A DNA stretch of 64,000 nt, from positions 3,410,001-3,474,000 of the forward strand of contig NZ_CP108106.1 in NCBI RefSeq assembly GCF_041435195.1. The letters are read 5' to 3'. Below are positions 20,022-29,402 of this stretch, one piece after another. A program made the translations under genes and the position numbers. The notes below the pieces were generated by a model that saw nothing but the letters and a program-made list of their open reading frames with translations, ran no database searches and was not told the origin of the DNA. The stretch is from Streptomyces sp. NBC_00224 (GTDB lineage: Bacteria; Actinomycetota; Actinomycetes; Streptomycetales; Streptomycetaceae). Each line of letters starts with the position of its first letter. Position 1 is the stretch's first letter.

Positions 20022-20375
20022 TCACCCCGCCGCGACCCTCGCGCGGAGTTCGCCGTCCGGGCCCGCCACCAGGACCGGGGTCGCCGCGCCGCCCAGGTCC
20101 CGCACCGCCGCCCGGTCCTCGGCGCACGCCGTCTCCGCCTCGGTCACCACGGCCGCCGCCTCCAGCGACTTCGCCCCGCTCGCCACGGCCATCGCGACCG
20201 CTGTGCGCAGCGCCGAGAGCTTGAGCGAGTCCAGCTCCACGGTCCCGGCGACATACGTACGCCCGGTCTCGTCCCGTACGGCCGCGCCCTCGGCCACCCC
20301 GTTGCGGGCCCGGGCGCTGCGCGCCAGGGTGATGATCTTGCGGTCCTCGGGGTCGAGTTCGGTGCTCAGAGTCAT
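20022..20375 (-). CDS. Cytidine-deaminase-like protein lacking the zinc-binding motifs
   Basis: The protein has 117 residues from the ATG at 20375. It has cytidine-deaminase-like architecture (VRDETGRTYVAGTVELDSL, then SALRTAVAMAVASGA). It lacks the canonical CAE or HAE and PCxxC zinc-binding motifs, so it is unlikely to be an active deaminase of the usual kind. It lies in the era neighbourhood, where I recall cdd-like genes in streptomycetes. It may be a regulatory or structural relative; the call rests on overall pattern rather than catalytic residues. Confidence 0.65.
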   Translation of the reverse strand: MTLSTELDPEDRKIITLARSARARNGVAEGAAVRDETGRTYVAGTVELDSLKLSALRTAVAMAVASGAKSLEAAAVVTEAETACAEDRAAVRDLGGAATPVLVAGPDGELRARVAAG

Positions 20376-20427
20376 GTGACGAGCATAAGGAGTGCGCCCG
20401 GAGCGGCCGGCGCGCAACCCCCCGCGC

Positions 20428-21303
20428 TCAGCCCGCCACCGGGTACATCGACCCGCGCCGCCCCTCCGGCGTCGCCAGCCACTCCAGCTTCGCGGCCGTG
20501 TCGGTCTCCGGCAGCGGGTTGTGCAGCACGATCGCGAGGTCCGGGCGGGCGGGGACCCGCAGCTGGGTGGACTCGACGAACAGCGTGCCCACCACCGGGT
20601 GCTGGAACTCCTTCTTGATCTGGCCGCCGGGCAGGATGTCCCGCTGCCTCCACAGCTCCGCGAACTCCGCCGAGAGCCGGGACGCCTCCTCGACGACCTC
20701 CTGGAAGCCCTCGTCACCGGGCCGCTCCGAGCAGGCCGCCCGGTACTGGGCGACCACCTTCCCGGCGATCTCCTCCCAGCACTTGGTGCGGGAGCGGTAG
20801 ACCGGGTCGGTGAAGAACGCGATCAGACAGTTCTGCACGATCTCGGGGCGCATGCCGAGCACCATGGCGGCCGCGTCGTTGTACATCACCGTGTTCCAGT
20901 ACGCGTCCATGATGTGCGCGGGGAACGGCATCCAGGCGTCGATCAGCCGCTGCAGGCCGTGGCACATGTCGGCGTTGGCCGGGTCGACCTCGGGCGCGGG
21001 CGGGTTGAGCCCGGCCAGCACGTACAGATGCCGGCGCTCGGCGCTGGTCAGCTTGAGGACCCGGCCCACCGAGTCCAGCACCTGCGGCGACACCGTGATG
21101 TCCCGGCCCTGCTCCAGCCACTGGTACCAGGAGACGCCCACCCCGGCGAGCACCGCGACCTCCTCGCGGCGCAGCCCCGGGGTGCGGCGGCGGGCGCCGC
21201 CGTCGGGCAGACCGGCGGCGGTGGGGCTGATCCGGCCCCGCCGGTTCATCAGGAACTCGCGCAGTTCGGTGCGCCGCAGCGACTTGTCGATCGGCGTGGC
21301 CAC
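20428..21303 (-). CDS. XRE-family regulator with MmyB-like ligand domain
   Basis: The protein has 291 residues from a GTG at 21303, preceded by GGGGGAG at 7 bases. The N-terminal helix-turn-helix is in RTPGLRREEVAVLAGVGVSW (residues 42-61). The C-terminal region (WNTVMYNDAAAMVLG, then FQHPVVGTL) matches the MmyB-type PAS-like ligand-binding domain. Members regulate a divergent oxidoreductase or transporter gene. Here the divergent neighbour is a DHA2 exporter 199 bp away, so the protein probably controls it in response to a hydrophobic ligand. Confidence 0.92.
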   Translation of the reverse strand: MATPIDKSLRRTELREFLMNRRGRISPTAAGLPDGGARRRTPGLRREEVAVLAGVGVSWYQWLEQGRDITVSPQVLDSVGRVLKLTSAERRHLYVLAGLNPPAPEVDPANADMCHGLQRLIDAWMPFPAHIMDAYWNTVMYNDAAAMVLGMRPEIVQNCLIAFFTDPVYRSRTKCWEEIAGKVVAQYRAACSERPGDEGFQEVVEEASRLSAEFAELWRQRDILPGGQIKKEFQHPVVGTLFVESTQLRVPARPDLAIVLHNPLPETDTAAKLEWLATPEGRRGSMYPVAG

Positions 21304-21342
21304 GTACGTACTCCCCCTCGTCGGCTACCGGTCGGCGCCTTA

Positions 21343-21423
21343 GGGCCTGCCCGGCGGATCTGGTCGGCACGCGACCGAAAAGGCGTCCCGGGCCGAGGCC
21401 GACCAGATCCGCCGGACAGGCCC
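21343..21423. repeat. 25-bp-arm inverted repeat in the mmyB-MFS divergent promoter
   Basis: Arms 21343-21367 and 21399-21423 (starting GGGCCTGCCCGGCGGATC and complement) pair with one mismatch, separated by 31 bases. The unit GGGCCTGTCCGGCGGATC is, to my recollection, frequent between streptomycete genes, so it may be a dispersed repeat rather than an operator. Confidence 0.8.
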
Positions 21424-21502
21424 TGGGCCGCTGCCTGGTGGTGCCGCCAACAGGATAAGTTCCCACTCTCCACGGTGATTCCCGGGCGGCCAGGCTGTGG
21501 CC

Positions 21503-22918
21503 ATGGCAATCGACACCCCCACCGCACCGGCCACGTCGGCCGCCGCACGGGCCCCGCAGGACGGCCGGCTCCCGGGCCGGGCGAAGCTGGTCCTGTTCGT
21601 GCTCTGCGCCGCCCAGTTCATGGTGGCGCTCGACTTCTCCGTACTGAACGTGGCGCTGCCCGTCCTCGGCGACGACCTGGGCCTGAGCCGGTCCGCGCTC
21701 CAGTGGGCGGTCACCGCGTTCGCGCTGCCGTCCGGCGGCTTCCTGCTCCTGTTCGGCCGGATCGCCGATCTGTACGGCCGCAAGAAGCTGTTCCTGACCG
21801 GTCTCGCCCTCTTCGGCGCGGCCTCGCTGCTCGCCGCCCTGGCCTGGGACCCGGCGTCGTTCCTGACCGGCCGCGCCCTGCAGGGCCTGGGCGCCGCGGT
21901 GATCGTGCCGACCGGTATGTCCCTGCTGACCACCACCTTCCCCGAGGGCCCGCAGCGCGACCGGGCGCTCGGCATCAGCGGCACCCTGCTCTCGCTCGGC
22001 TTCACCGTCGGCATGGTGCTCGGCGGGGTCATGACCGACACCCTGGGCTGGCGCTCGACCATGGGCCTGCTCGCGGTCGCCGCGGTGATCGTCCTCGCCC
22101 TGGCGCCCGGCCTGCTGCCCGAGTACCGCACCCCGGACCGCCCGCGCCTGGACATCCCCGGCGCGATCACCGTCACCGGCGGGCTGCTCGCCCTGATCTA
22201 CTCCCTGTCGACGGCGGCCCAGCGCGGCTTCGGCGGCGTGGACGTGTGGGGCACGCTGGTCGCCGGTCTGCTGCTGCTCGCGGCGTTCGTGGTCGTCGAG
22301 TCGAAGGCCCCGGCGCCGCTGGTCTCGCTGCCGATGCTGAAGCGCCGCACGGTGGCGTGGGGCAACCTGGGCGGTCTGGTCACCTTCTCGATGATGTCGA
22401 CGGTCGTCTTCGTACTGACCCTCTACCTCCAGGAGGTCCTGGGCCTGTCGTCCTTCAGGACGGGTCTGGTCTTCGGCGTCCAGGGCGTCATGTCGGCGGT
22501 CGCCGGCAGCTACGCCGCCAAGGTCATCGGCCGCTTCGGCGCCCGCCGCACCCTGGTCGTCTCACTGCTCGGCCAGGGCCTGTTCATCGCCCTGCTGCTC
22601 GCCCTGGGCCGCGAGTCGGGCGCGCTGCTCGCCACCGTCGCCGTCTCGCTGGCCAGCATGTGCCACCTGGGCGCGATCATCTCGTACGGACTGACCGTCA
22701 CCAGCGGTGTGCCCGACGAGGAGCAGGGGCTGGCGACGGGTCTGGTCACCACCACCCAGCAGGTCGGCATCACCATCGGCATCCCGCTGCTCGGCGTGCT
22801 CGCCACCACCGGGGACGACCTGTTCCACGGGGTGCGGACCGTGCTGCTGATCGACGCGGTGATCGTGGTCGCGGCGGCGGCGCTGGTGGCGGTCGGCCTC
22901 GGCCGCCGGAAGGCGTAG
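21503..22918 (+). CDS. MFS drug exporter, DHA2 family
   Basis: The protein has about 471 residues with roughly 14 hydrophobic segments, as in DHA2 proton antiporters. The ATG at 21503 is preferred over a GTG two codons earlier. Motif A is GRIADLYGRKKLF (between helices 2 and 3). The motif C region is GFTVGMVLGGVMTD in helix 5. The N-terminal 30 residues are cytoplasmic. It would export hydrophobic compounds or an antibiotic. The divergent MmyB-like gene is its probable regulator. Confidence 0.92.
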   Translation: MAIDTPTAPATSAAARAPQDGRLPGRAKLVLFVLCAAQFMVALDFSVLNVALPVLGDDLGLSRSALQWAVTAFALPSGGFLLLFGRIADLYGRKKLFLTGLALFGAASLLAALAWDPASFLTGRALQGLGAAVIVPTGMSLLTTTFPEGPQRDRALGISGTLLSLGFTVGMVLGGVMTDTLGWRSTMGLLAVAAVIVLALAPGLLPEYRTPDRPRLDIPGAITVTGGLLALIYSLSTAAQRGFGGVDVWGTLVAGLLLLAAFVVVESKAPAPLVSLPMLKRRTVAWGNLGGLVTFSMMSTVVFVLTLYLQEVLGLSSFRTGLVFGVQGVMSAVAGSYAAKVIGRFGARRTLVVSLLGQGLFIALLLALGRESGALLATVAVSLASMCHLGAIISYGLTVTSGVPDEEQGLATGLVTTTQQVGITIGIPLLGVLATTGDDLFHGVRTVLLIDAVIVVAAAALVAVGLGRRKA

Positions 22919-22929
22919 GGCCTGCGCTG

Positions 22930-23283
22930 TCAGGGCCGGTCGAGCCGGAGCCGCTCGGCCTTCGGGAGACCGGCCACGACCAGGTCGTACGAATCCTCGA
23001 TCAGCTCCCGGACCAGCCGGTCCGGGAGCTGGTCCACGTCCACCGTGTTCCAGTGGCGCTTGTTCATGTGCCAGCCGGGCACGATCGCCGGGTACTCGGC
23101 GCGCAGCCGCACCGCGTCGTCCGGGTCGCACTTCAGGTTGGCGGTGAGCGGGGCGCCGCCCAGGTTGCTCAGCGCGAACATCTTCCCGAGGACCTTGAAG
23201 ACCGAGGTCCCCGAGTCGAACGGGAACTCCTCCGTCGCGGCGTTGAACGCCAGGCAGAAGGCCCTGAGCTCCTGGGGTGTCAC
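22930..23283 (-). CDS. MmcQ/YjbR family protein
   Basis: The protein has 117 residues. Motifs FPFDSGTSVFKVLGKMFAL and HWNTVDVD match the YjbR fold (CyaY-like, double-wing DNA-binding type). The GTG start overlaps the preceding stop as GTGA (23280-23283), so it is translated coupled to the CorC-type gene. The function of the family is not settled; some members look DNA-binding. Confidence 0.85.
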   Translation of the reverse strand: MTPQELRAFCLAFNAATEEFPFDSGTSVFKVLGKMFALSNLGGAPLTANLKCDPDDAVRLRAEYPAIVPGWHMNKRHWNTVDVDQLPDRLVRELIEDSYDLVVAGLPKAERLRLDRP

Positions 23284-24572
23284 GCCTCTTCCTCCTCCTT
23301 GACCGGCTGCGGCTCCACGAGCACGGTCACGATCTTGTTCCGGCGGCCCGCCGGGGACTCGGCCGTCAGGCGCAGCGAGCGCCCGTCCGGCAGGTCCACG
23401 GCCGCCGTGGCGCCCGCGATCGGCACCCGCCCGAGCGCCTTGGCGAGCAGTCCGCCGACCGTCTCCACGTCCTCGTCGTCGAACTCGTCGAACCCGAACA
23501 GCTCGCCCAGGTCGCCGATGTCGAGCCGCGCGGTGACCCGGAAGCAGCCGTCCGCCAGCTCCTCGACCGGCGTCAGCTCCCGGTCGTACTCGTCGGTGAT
23601 CTCCCCGACGATCTCCTCCAGGATGTCCTCGATGGTGACGATGCCGGCCGTGCCGCCGTACTCGTCGATGACGACGGCGACGTGGCTGCGGTCCTGCTGC
23701 ATCTCGCGCAGCAGGTCGCCCGCGTTCTTGGTGTCGGGTACGAACGCGGCGGGGCGCATCGCGGTGGAGACCAGATCGGCCTCGGAGTCGCGGTTGATGT
23801 GCGTCTTGCGGACCAGGTCCTTCAGATACACGATCCCGACGATGTCGTCCTCGTTCTCGCCGGTCACCGGGATGCGGGAGAAGCCCGAGCGCAGCGCGAG
23901 GGTGAGCGCCTGGCGGATGGTCTTGTAGCGCTCGATGCAGACGAGGTCGGTGCGCGGCACCATCACCTCGCGCACCAGCGTGTCGCCGAGTTCGAAGACC
24001 GAGTGCACCATCCGGCGCTCGTCGTCCTCGATCAGCGACTCCTGCTCGGCGAGGTCGACCATCGCCCGCAGCTCGGCCTCGGAGGCGAACGGGCCCTTGC
24101 GGAAGCCCTTTCCGGGCGTGAGCGCGTTGCCGAGGAGGATGAGCAGCTGCGGCACCGGGCCCATGACCCTGGCCAGCGGCAGCAGGACGTACGCGGCGGC
24201 CGTCGCCGTGTTCAGCGGGTGCTGGCGGCCGATGGTGCGCGGCGAGACACCGACGGCGACGTAGGAGACGAGCACCATCACGGCGATGGCGACGACCAGC
24301 GCCGTCCAGGTCTCGCCGAAGTCCTCCAGGCAGACGTAGGTGACGAGGACCCCGGCCGCCATCTCGCAGGCGACCCTGACGAGCAGGGCCACATTGAGGT
24401 AGCGGGTGGGGTCGGCGGCCACCTGGGCGAGCTTGGCCGCGCCGCGCCGCCCGGACCGCTCGGCCTCGGCCGCGCGGAACGAGGACGTACGGGCGATGCC
24501 GGCCTCCGCGCAGGCGGCCAGCCAGGCGACCACGACCAGGGCGACGGCGCCGAAGAGCAGTTGCCCGGTCAT
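23280..24572 (-). CDS. CorC/HlyC family membrane protein (CNNM plus CBS pair)
   Basis: The protein has 430 residues. The N-terminal DUF21/CNNM domain has several transmembrane helices (starting [19 protein letters not shown]). Two CBS domains follow (about residues 200-330), with [20 protein letters not shown] characteristic of the second. A C-terminal CorC_HlyC domain of about 80 residues ends the protein. Family members are implicated in divalent-cation transport or tolerance; the older name hemolysin is misleading. The ATG overlaps the ybeY stop (ATGA). Confidence 0.93.
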   Translation of the reverse strand: MTGQLLFGAVALVVVAWLAACAEAGIARTSSFRAAEAERSGRRGAAKLAQVAADPTRYLNVALLVRVACEMAAGVLVTYVCLEDFGETWTALVVAIAVMVLVSYVAVGVSPRTIGRQHPLNTATAAAYVLLPLARVMGPVPQLLILLGNALTPGKGFRKGPFASEAELRAMVDLAEQESLIEDDERRMVHSVFELGDTLVREVMVPRTDLVCIERYKTIRQALTLALRSGFSRIPVTGENEDDIVGIVYLKDLVRKTHINRDSEADLVSTAMRPAAFVPDTKNAGDLLREMQQDRSHVAVVIDEYGGTAGIVTIEDILEEIVGEITDEYDRELTPVEELADGCFRVTARLDIGDLGELFGFDEFDDEDVETVGGLLAKALGRVPIAGATAAVDLPDGRSLRLTAESPAGRRNKIVTVLVEPQPVKEEEEA

Positions 24573-25066
24573 GAGACGGTCGGCGCCGGGGAGGGGCCGG
24601 TGTGGCCCTTCTCCGCCCGCCAGCCGTCGACGATGGCCGCCTGCAGACCGAACATCTCGGCCTTCTCGTCCGGCTCCTCGTGGTCGTACCCCAGCAGGTG
24701 CAGCACTCCGTGGACGGTCAGGAGCTGGAGCTCCTCGTCCATGGAGTGCTGCGTCGGCGCGTCCTCGCCCTGCTGCTTGGCGACCTCGGGGCAGAGCACG
24801 ATGTCACCGAGGAGCCCCTGGGGGGGCTCCTCGTCGTCCTTCATCGGCGGACGCAGCTCGTCCATCGGGAAGGACATGACGTCGGTCGGACCCGGCAGGT
24901 CCATCCACTGGATGTGCAGCTGCTCCATGGCCTCGGCGTCCACGACGATCACCGAGAGCTCGGAGAGCGGGTGGATCCGCATCCGCGTGAGTGCGTAGCG
25001 GGCGATGTCGAGGATCGCCTGCTCGTCGACCTCGGTTCCGGACTCGTTGTTGACGTCGATCGACAT
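24569..25066 (-). CDS. ybeY: Endoribonuclease YbeY (16S rRNA maturation)
   Basis: The protein has 165 residues with the zinc-binding motif [11 protein letters not shown] (H3xH5xH). It processes the 16S rRNA 3' end and degrades defective 70S ribosomes. The gene is 12 bases after phoH and overlaps the corC-type gene, so all are on one transcript. The PhoH-YbeY-Era association is widely conserved in ribosome maturation. Confidence 0.97.
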   Translation of the reverse strand: MSIDVNNESGTEVDEQAILDIARYALTRMRIHPLSELSVIVVDAEAMEQLHIQWMDLPGPTDVMSFPMDELRPPMKDDEEPPQGLLGDIVLCPEVAKQQGEDAPTQHSMDEELQLLTVHGVLHLLGYDHEEPDEKAEMFGLQAAIVDGWRAEKGHTGPSPAPTVS

Positions 25067-25078
25067 GGTGCGCTCTGA

Positions 25079-26095
<1,017 letters not shown>

Positions 26096-26214
26096 GGGCC
26101 GGCTCTGTGGCCTGCACATACCTCCCGTTGCAGGGTTCTCGCTGCTCGACAACCCCTGGAATACCAAGCCTACGACCTGGCACTGACAGCGCCGAGGGGT
26201 TTTACCGGGCGGGT

Positions 26215-26323
26215 GTTCGGCTGCGGACCACGGGCAGCTGGGCGCAGTTCCCCGCGCCCCTTGGGGGCGTATTCAAGGGCGCGGGGAACTGCGCGACCAG
26301 CCACCTACGGTCCGCAGCCGAAC
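26215..26323. repeat. Large intergenic palindrome, family 1
   Basis: Perfect 15-bp outer arms GTTCGGCTGCGGACC and GGTCCGCAGCCGAAC enclose inner arms with GCGCAGTTCCCCGCGCCCCTT and complement, separated by GGGGGCGTATTC. It lies between phoH (upstream side) and the PfkB gene (stop side). Confidence 0.9.
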
Positions 26324-26342
26324 GATCGCCCCACCGGGGCAC

Positions 26343-27485
26343 TCACGCCGGGCGGGGGAAGCCGATCGTCGGGACGGCCCGGCGCAGCGGCCACGGCCGG
26401 GCCGCGCCCGGCAGCAGCCCCTCCAGGAACGCGTACCGCCGCAGCGCCGCGGGGTCCTGGTCCTCGTACGTACGCACCTGCTGCCACCACGCGGCGATCT
26501 CCGCCCAGCCCGGCGCCGAGAGCGAGCCGCCGAACTCCTGCACCGAGAGCGCGGCCGTCAGCCCGGCGAACGCCAGCCGGTCCGCCAGCGGCCACCCCGC
26601 GAGCGTGCCGGTGACGAACCCGGCCACGAACACGTCGCCCGCCCCCGTCGGGTCGAGCGCCTCCACGGCGATCGCGGGCACCTCGGCGGTCTCGCCGGTC
26701 GAGCCGTCCACCGCGTACGCGCCCTCCGCGCCCAGGGTGACCACCGCGACCGGCACCTTCTCGGCGAGGGCGCGGGCGGCCGCGCGCGGGCAGTCGGTGC
26801 GGGTGTAGCGCATCGCCTCGCCCGCGTTGGGCAGGAACGCCTCGCAGTGTTCGAGACCGGTCAGGCCCGCCAGGTCCCAGTGCCCGGTGTCGTCCCAGCC
26901 GACGTCCGCGAAGATCCGCGAGCCCGCTCGGGCGGCGTCGGCGATCCACTCCTCGGTGCGCCCGGGCACCAACGAGGCGATCGCGGCACGCGCGCGTGGC
27001 GGGCCGGCGGGTGTGCCCGCGTGGAAGGGCACGGTTTCCGGGGGCGCCTCGTGGCCGTGCGAGACCATGGTCCGCTCGCCCTCGTACGCCATGGAGACGG
27101 TGACCGGCGAGTGCCAGCCGGGCACGGTCCGCGACAGCGACAGGTCGATGCCCTCGCCCTGCTCCAGGGCGTCCCAGCAGTACTCGCCGTAGTGGTCGTC
27201 GCCGAAGGCCGCCGCCAGCGAGGTGCGCAGCCCGAGCCGGGCGAGCGCGATGGCCATGTTGGCGACCCCGCCGGGGCTGGAGCCCATGCCGCGCGCCCAG
27301 GACTCGGTGCCGCGCACCGGGGCGGAGTCGAGGCCGGTGAAGATGATGTCGAGGAAGACCGTGCCGGTCAGGAAGACGTCGCACTCCGGGTCGCCGGGCC
27401 GGCGCACCTTGTCCAGCGGGTCGACGCCCGCGGTGTGGCCCCACCGGTCGGCACGGTCCTGCTGCTCTCTACTGGATGTGGTCAC
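26343..27485 (-). CDS. PfkB-family carbohydrate kinase
   Basis: The protein has 380 residues from a GTG at 27485 preceded by GGGGAG at 6 bases. The N-terminal substrate-binding glycines are in GMGSSPGGVANMA. The catalytic signature DPTGAGDVFVAGF holds the base aspartate. Members phosphorylate sugars, sugar acids or nucleosides. The gene follows a glucarate-dehydratase-like gene on the same strand, but a strong hairpin separates them. A role in sugar-acid catabolism is an inference; an adenosine or ribose substrate is possible. Confidence 0.9.
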   Translation of the reverse strand: MTTSSREQQDRADRWGHTAGVDPLDKVRRPGDPECDVFLTGTVFLDIIFTGLDSAPVRGTESWARGMGSSPGGVANMAIALARLGLRTSLAAAFGDDHYGEYCWDALEQGEGIDLSLSRTVPGWHSPVTVSMAYEGERTMVSHGHEAPPETVPFHAGTPAGPPRARAAIASLVPGRTEEWIADAARAGSRIFADVGWDDTGHWDLAGLTGLEHCEAFLPNAGEAMRYTRTDCPRAAARALAEKVPVAVVTLGAEGAYAVDGSTGETAEVPAIAVEALDPTGAGDVFVAGFVTGTLAGWPLADRLAFAGLTAALSVQEFGGSLSAPGWAEIAAWWQQVRTYEDQDPAALRRYAFLEGLLPGAARPWPLRRAVPTIGFPRPA

Positions 27486-27500
27486 GGCGGACTCCCCGTT

Positions 27501-27538
27501 CGCGTACGGATCAGGCCAGTGTGCCCGATCCGTACGCG
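27501..27538 (-). terminator. Hairpin after the glucarate-dehydratase-like gene
   Basis: A perfect 12-bp inverted repeat CGCGTACGGATC/GATCCGTACGCG with a 14-base loop lies between the stop at 27552 and the start of the kinase at 27485. Confidence 0.65.
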
Positions 27539-27551
27539 GACGAGACCCCTC

Positions 27552-28865
27552 CTACCAGCGCGGCAGGACCGGTGTGCGCCACTCCTCGTACCCGGGGGCC
27601 CGTCGCATCGCGGCGGCGTCGTCGCGGTCGCGCAGGGCGCCGTCGTCGGCCAGCCAGCGCCGGTGGAGGCGGTCGAGCGCGTCCCGGTCGAGGGTGACGC
27701 CGAGCCCCGGGGCGTCGGATACGGCGAGCCGCCCGTCCCGGAAGACATGGCGGTCCACGACGACGTCCTCGCTCTGCCACGGGTAGTGGCTGTCGCACGC
27801 GTAGTCGAGGTTGGGCACGGTCGCGGCGACGTGGGTCATCGCGGCGAGGCTGATGCCCATATGGGTGTTGGAGTGCATGGACAGGCCCACCCCGAAGGTC
27901 CGGCAGATCGCGGCCAGCTCCCGGGTGTTGCGCAGCCCGCCCCAGTAGTGATGATCACTGAGGACGACCTGCACGGCGTCACGGAGAAAGGCTTCCCGGA
28001 TCTCCCCGAAGGTGGTCACGCACATGTTGGTGGCGAGCGGGACGGCCGTACCCGCCGAGACCTCGGCCATCGCGCGCGTGCCGGACGCCGGGTCCTCCAG
28101 GTACTCCAGTACGTCCGCGAGCTCGGCGGCGACGCGCAGCGAGGTGGCCGCGCTCCAGCCGCCGTTCGGGTCGAGCCGCAGCGGACGCCCCGGAAAGGCC
28201 TCGGCGAGCGCCCGGACCGCGGCGACCTCCTGCTCGGGCGGGAAGACGCCGCCCTTGAGCTTGAACGAGCCGAACCCGTACTCGCGCACGAACCGCCGGG
28301 CCTGCGCCACGATCCCGGCGGGGTCGACGGCTGCCCCCCAGTCGTCCTTCTCGCCCGCCCCGCCCGGGTGTTCGGCCCACCGGTAGAAGAGATAGGCGCT
28401 GTACTCCACGCTGTCGCGGACCTTGCCGCCGAGAAGGGTGTGCACGGGCACGCCGAGCGTCTTGCCGAGCGCGTCGAGGCAGGCCACCTCGAAGGCGGAG
28501 ACGACGGAGAGCCGCAGCTTGTCGGCGCTCTGCACCCCACGCAGCCCACCGACGTCGACGCAGTGATCGACGCGCGCCTCGTCCACGGGCAGATTGTTCA
28601 TGAGGGTGAACAGCCCATTGAGATCGCAAAGGTCGTGCCCGACGGCGAGAAGGGAGTCGGCATACGGCCGGGCCAGCTCCAGGTACTTGGTATCGCCATA
28701 GGTCTCCCCGACGCCGGTGACACCGCTGTCGGTGACGACTTCGACGACGAGGCGCGGGGTGTACGGCTGGTGCACGCCCTGGACGTTGAGGAGCGGGGGG
28801 TCGGAGATGAGGACGGGGGTGAGGCGGATGTCGACGATGGGGTGCTGCTGCGGATGTGCATCCAT
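27552..28865 (-). CDS. Glucarate-dehydratase-like enolase-superfamily enzyme
   Basis: The protein has 437 residues, the size of GlucD. The catalytic KxK is K202-K204 in FKLKGG. Metal ligands are likely D232 (RLDPNGGW), E257 (LEYLEDPAS) and N280 (ATNMC). D304 and H331 (SMHSNTHMGISLAAMTH) complete the His-Asp dyad typical of glucarate dehydratases. It would dehydrate D-glucarate or idarate to 5-keto-4-deoxyglucarate in the cytoplasm. No transporter or aldolase is adjacent, so the pathway is incomplete here. Other acid-sugar substrates are possible. Confidence 0.88.
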   Translation of the reverse strand: MDAHPQQHPIVDIRLTPVLISDPPLLNVQGVHQPYTPRLVVEVVTDSGVTGVGETYGDTKYLELARPYADSLLAVGHDLCDLNGLFTLMNNLPVDEARVDHCVDVGGLRGVQSADKLRLSVVSAFEVACLDALGKTLGVPVHTLLGGKVRDSVEYSAYLFYRWAEHPGGAGEKDDWGAAVDPAGIVAQARRFVREYGFGSFKLKGGVFPPEQEVAAVRALAEAFPGRPLRLDPNGGWSAATSLRVAAELADVLEYLEDPASGTRAMAEVSAGTAVPLATNMCVTTFGEIREAFLRDAVQVVLSDHHYWGGLRNTRELAAICRTFGVGLSMHSNTHMGISLAAMTHVAATVPNLDYACDSHYPWQSEDVVVDRHVFRDGRLAVSDAPGLGVTLDRDALDRLHRRWLADDGALRDRDDAAAMRRAPGYEEWRTPVLPRW

Positions 28866-29383
28866 GGGAATGGAGACTAGATATGTGAACGGAGGGGGGT
28901 CAAGGGAGCGGGGCCCTCCGGGGGGGGCGGGGTTCGTCTGCGGGCCCGGCGGGGGCTGAGCGCGCAGTTCCCCGCGCCCCTTCTTGGCCCGGCGTTCATC
29001 TGCGGCTCCGCTGTGGCTGAGCGCGCAGTTCCCCGCGCCCCTTCATGGCCCAGCGTTCATCTGCGGCCCGGCTGTGGCTGAGCGCGCAGTTCCCCGCGCC
29101 CCTTCATGGCCCAGCGTTCATCTGCGGCCCGGCTGTGGCTGAGCGCGCAGTTCCCCGCGCCCCTTCATGGCCCAGCGTTCATCTGCGGCCCGGCTGTGGC
29201 TGAGCGCGCAGTTCCCCGCGCCCCTTAGGGGGATGGGGGGCGGCCAATCAGCCCCTCCGGCGTTTGAGGAGCGGGGTCCGGGGCGGAGCCCCGAAGCGGG
29301 GTGCAGGGGCCGCAGGCCCCGCCCGGGGTCCGGGGGCGTAGCCCCCGGGAAACCACCTTCACCCCCTCCCACCCCCGGAGGGT
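28866..29383. other. Intergenic repeat-filled region between enolase-family gene and adenine-deaminase-like gene
   Basis: This gap contains a 61-bp tandem array (about 28940-29226) and an inverted copy of the family-2 GC-rich block (29270-29402). No gene is evident. Confidence 0.75.
28940..29226. repeat. 61-bp tandem array of family-1 half-palindromes
   Basis: Five copies of GAGCGCGCAGTTCCCCGCG-containing units, about 61 bp each, run head to tail. The last four are almost identical, with the linker GGCCCAGCGTTCATCTGCGG. Each unit is only the left arm of the family-1 palindrome, and no right arms are present. Confidence 0.9.
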
Positions 29384-29402
29384 TTAGGGAACGGGCGGGG
29401 TG
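29270..29402. repeat. GC-rich intergenic repeat block, family 2 copy B (inverted)
   Basis: The block runs GGGGCGGAGCCCCGAAGCGG through GGCGTAGCCCCCGGGAAACC to CCGGAGGGTTTAGGGAACGG. It is the near-exact reverse complement of 15245-15375. Its right edge overlaps the 3' end of the adenine-deaminase-like gene by a few codons. Confidence 0.8.

Noticed and set aside
20392..23928. 1178-residue plus-strand frame
   Set aside because: It runs antisense to the MmyB regulator and CorC-type genes and in another frame over the MFS gene. Its arginine/proline-rich product is typical of a shadow.
28940..29226. Possible CRISPR array
   Set aside because: The 61-bp units are contiguous repeats with no unique spacers and no cas genes nearby; the unit is a half-palindrome of the dispersed element.
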